Positions 32,532 to 33,885 of a stretch of DNA of 33,885 bases are shown one piece after another. Under the pieces are notes generated by a model. It saw only the letters and a list, made by a program, of their open reading frames with translations, made no database searches and had not been told where the DNA came from. A program made the translations under genes and the position numbers. The DNA is from Acidobacteriota bacterium (GTDB lineage Bacteria; Acidobacteriota; Terriglobia; Acidiferrales; UBA7541): positions 1-33,885 of the forward strand of contig JAJYLB010000040.1 of NCBI GenBank assembly GCA_021788095.1, given 5' to 3'. Every line of letters begins with the position of its first letter. Positions within the stretch are counted from its first letter, which is position 1.

Positions 32532-33817
32532 AGCGACACCCTACACCCCGGCCCGACGTTCACTCGTTCACCCTGACGTTCACCCGGCTGTTTGGGCTTC
32601 TCCAGAACAACGGTTCCGGAGTTTCGGCGAGCCGTTTGGTATCCCAAGGCCCGAACAATTGGGCCGACTGCCCGCGATCCCATGGGTTCCTGACCGGCAG
32701 CCTCTAGGGCTTCGTTCAGTTGCACCCTCAAAGTTTCCAAGAGAACCGGCCACGTTTTCGTTTCGGCTAGGATTGCTTGCAAGATTCCCCGCGCACTTCC
32801 GCGGCAAACGTCCGCCGCGTATCGGTTCAAGTACTCGATGATGGCATCTGAGTTCGGAGCCACGGCAGCCAGCGCAGAGCCGATTTCCGTCAAGCGCGGC
32901 GGGAGATGCCGAAGCCTCAAATCATCCGGCCGAATTCTGTGAAAGTGGTCGAATCGCCAGCCAAGGAGCCGGTTCCTCAGCGTCCGGGCCTCCTGCCAAA
33001 ATTCCGGCGGGAGATGGGTAGGGATGCCCGGTGCCAGCACACGTTCCGCCGTTTCGAACGTTAGGCAGCGCGATTCCGTTGCCGTGTCCACGAACCGGCG
33101 GCGAGTCGAGATGATCTTCGGGCCATAGACCACGAACGGCTCCGGGTTGTACCTGCGTTGCCCAGTGCTTTCTCCGCAACGGATGACGGGGATGCCGTCC
33201 CGATAGCCGTTGTTGAACACCTTGATGATCTCGGACCACTCTTGAGAGTTTCTGTAGTCTGCCTCATCGACCGCGAGCGTGCCTCGAACAAGGTCAATCG
33301 TCCGGAATAGCCCCGCGCCAGTGATGTTGCCACTCACCTTGAGCGAGCGGAAACCGAGAGCAGCCATGATTTCAAGCAATCGGGTTTTGCCTGTGCCGGG
33401 TTCGCCCAGGAATCGCAAGTAAGGCAACGACGAAAAACGGTCATAGACCCAGGTCATAAGGACGTATGCGACCAACGGCTCTAGCCAACCCTCGGGAACG
33501 TCCGCATAGCGCAGAATGATCGCTTTGATTTCATCCGACAGCGTTTCCGCTGACGCCCCGCGCGCGGCTTCGGACGGGAGCGCGAGGCAGTTTGCGTCTG
33601 CGAAGACTTGCAGGCCTAACGGCGGTCGGATGATGCGACCAAGTTCTTCGACCTGCGGGGTCATTCGCCCATCGCTCGTGGCAAATTGCAATCCTTCGCG
33701 CGTGGCGACAGTTTCATAAAGCACCGAATCGACGGCGACACCCAGGCGCTCGATGAATTTCTTGTCCGGGGATGCGGATGAACGGGGGGATTTATGCTGC
33801 GGCGTGGGCTGGCTCAT
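32528..33817 (-). CDS. P-loop replication ATPase (primase/helicase type)
   Basis: A 429-residue minus-strand protein with a central ATPase domain. Walker A is GEPGTGKT at residues 138-145 and Walker B is LAVDEAD at residues 181-187. The middle (VFNNGYRDGIPVIRCGES, then YGPKIISTRRRFVDTATESRC) resembles DUF3631/DUF927-type primase-helicases of plasmids and mobile elements, where such ATPases are the replication proteins. The C-terminus has a possible HTH-like helix pair. The ATG at 33817 begins MSQPTPQHKSPRSS; GGAGAACCGAG precedes it. Its stop overlaps the 59-aa ORF. It may be the element's replication initiator, but no origin is visible here. Confidence 0.75.
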   Translation of the reverse strand: MSQPTPQHKSPRSSASPDKKFIERLGVAVDSVLYETVATREGLQFATSDGRMTPQVEELGRIIRPPLGLQVFADANCLALPSEAARGASAETLSDEIKAIILRYADVPEGWLEPLVAYVLMTWVYDRFSSLPYLRFLGEPGTGKTRLLEIMAALGFRSLKVSGNITGAGLFRTIDLVRGTLAVDEADYRNSQEWSEIIKVFNNGYRDGIPVIRCGESTGQRRYNPEPFVVYGPKIISTRRRFVDTATESRCLTFETAERVLAPGIPTHLPPEFWQEARTLRNRLLGWRFDHFHRIRPDDLRLRHLPPRLTEIGSALAAVAPNSDAIIEYLNRYAADVCRGSARGILQAILAETKTWPVLLETLRVQLNEALEAAGQEPMGSRAVGPIVRALGYQTARRNSGTVVLEKPKQPGERQGERVNVGPGCRVSL

Positions 33818-33885
33818 TCTCGGTTCTCCGTTCTCTTGCGAATCTGCTAATGGTTGCCGCTACCGCCTTCGGCCCTTTGCCGGAT
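33792..33885 (-). CDS. Partial gene entering from the window edge
   Basis: On the minus strand one frame from the right edge reads GKGPKAVAATISRFARERRTE and stops at TAA 33792, overlapping the ATPase start by 26 bases. The basic helical end resembles a small DNA-binding or coiled-coil C-terminus. Only about 30 codons are visible, so this is tentative. Confidence 0.3.
   Translation of the reverse strand, partial: SGKGPKAVAATISRFARERRTENEPAHAAA

Noticed and set aside
21614..33885. CRISPR array or a tyrosine integrase gene
   Set aside because: No regularly spaced repeats, and no frame with the R-HxxR-Y pattern was found in the visible part of the element.

Overview
The window looks like a chromosomal stretch of an Acidobacteriota-type bacterium. 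The evidence is high-GC core genes with TTG and GTG starts, a hutI-ftcD histidine-degradation pair, and many dispersed hairpin repeats of the kind seen in acidobacterial intergenic DNA. Taxonomy is inferred from gene style only.

Region 1 (1-21.5 kb) is a dense core region, almost entirely on the + strand. It holds a truncated HExxH metallopeptidase, hutI and ftcD (imidazolonepropionate to glutamate, with one-carbon transfer to folate), a secreted protein, a convergent degenerate RsbW-like protein, and rplM-rpsI. The rpsB-tsf-pyrH-frr translation cluster follows and ends in a clear intrinsic terminator. Then come hemE and hemY (haem synthesis), cysS, a class III aminotransferase, yraN, galT, and an ABC permease/ATPase pair. 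The gaps hold repeats: bipartite hairpins, a 119-bp element with terminal inverted repeats, a duplicated 113-bp unit, and perfect palindromes.

Region 2 (21516-21613) is a selenocysteine tRNA gene (anticodon UCA, long variable arm, encoded CCA) with its own promoter.

Region 3 (21.6 kb to the end) changes character at the tRNA 3' end. Genes become small and accessory, both strands are used, and GC content looks lower. I read it as one end of a mobile element integrated at the tRNA-Sec gene; the other end lies outside the window. Repeats next to the tRNA may belong to the attachment site. Cargo includes two broken copies of nuclease-like genes, small membrane and secreted proteins, an XRE regulator and an excisionase-like remnant. 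A strong promoter with an embedded palindrome drives a 48-aa zinc-ribbon/AT-hook protein, apparently without a leader. Next is a tightly packed operon: ArdC-like antirestriction protein, miniature AAA+ clamp loader, 44-aa membrane protein, serine recombinase. On the minus strand lie a proteasome-fold Ntn-hydrolase-like protein with a small partner gene, a basic protein, a zinc-ribbon protein, and a P-loop primase/helicase-type replication ATPase.

The most unusual items are the Ntn-hydrolase-like gene, whose best-supported start places Ser at position 1 and Asp at position 17 of the mature protein; the leaderless zinc-ribbon gene with its promoter-embedded operator; the clamp-loader/recombinase operon; and the use of tRNA-Sec as an integration site.
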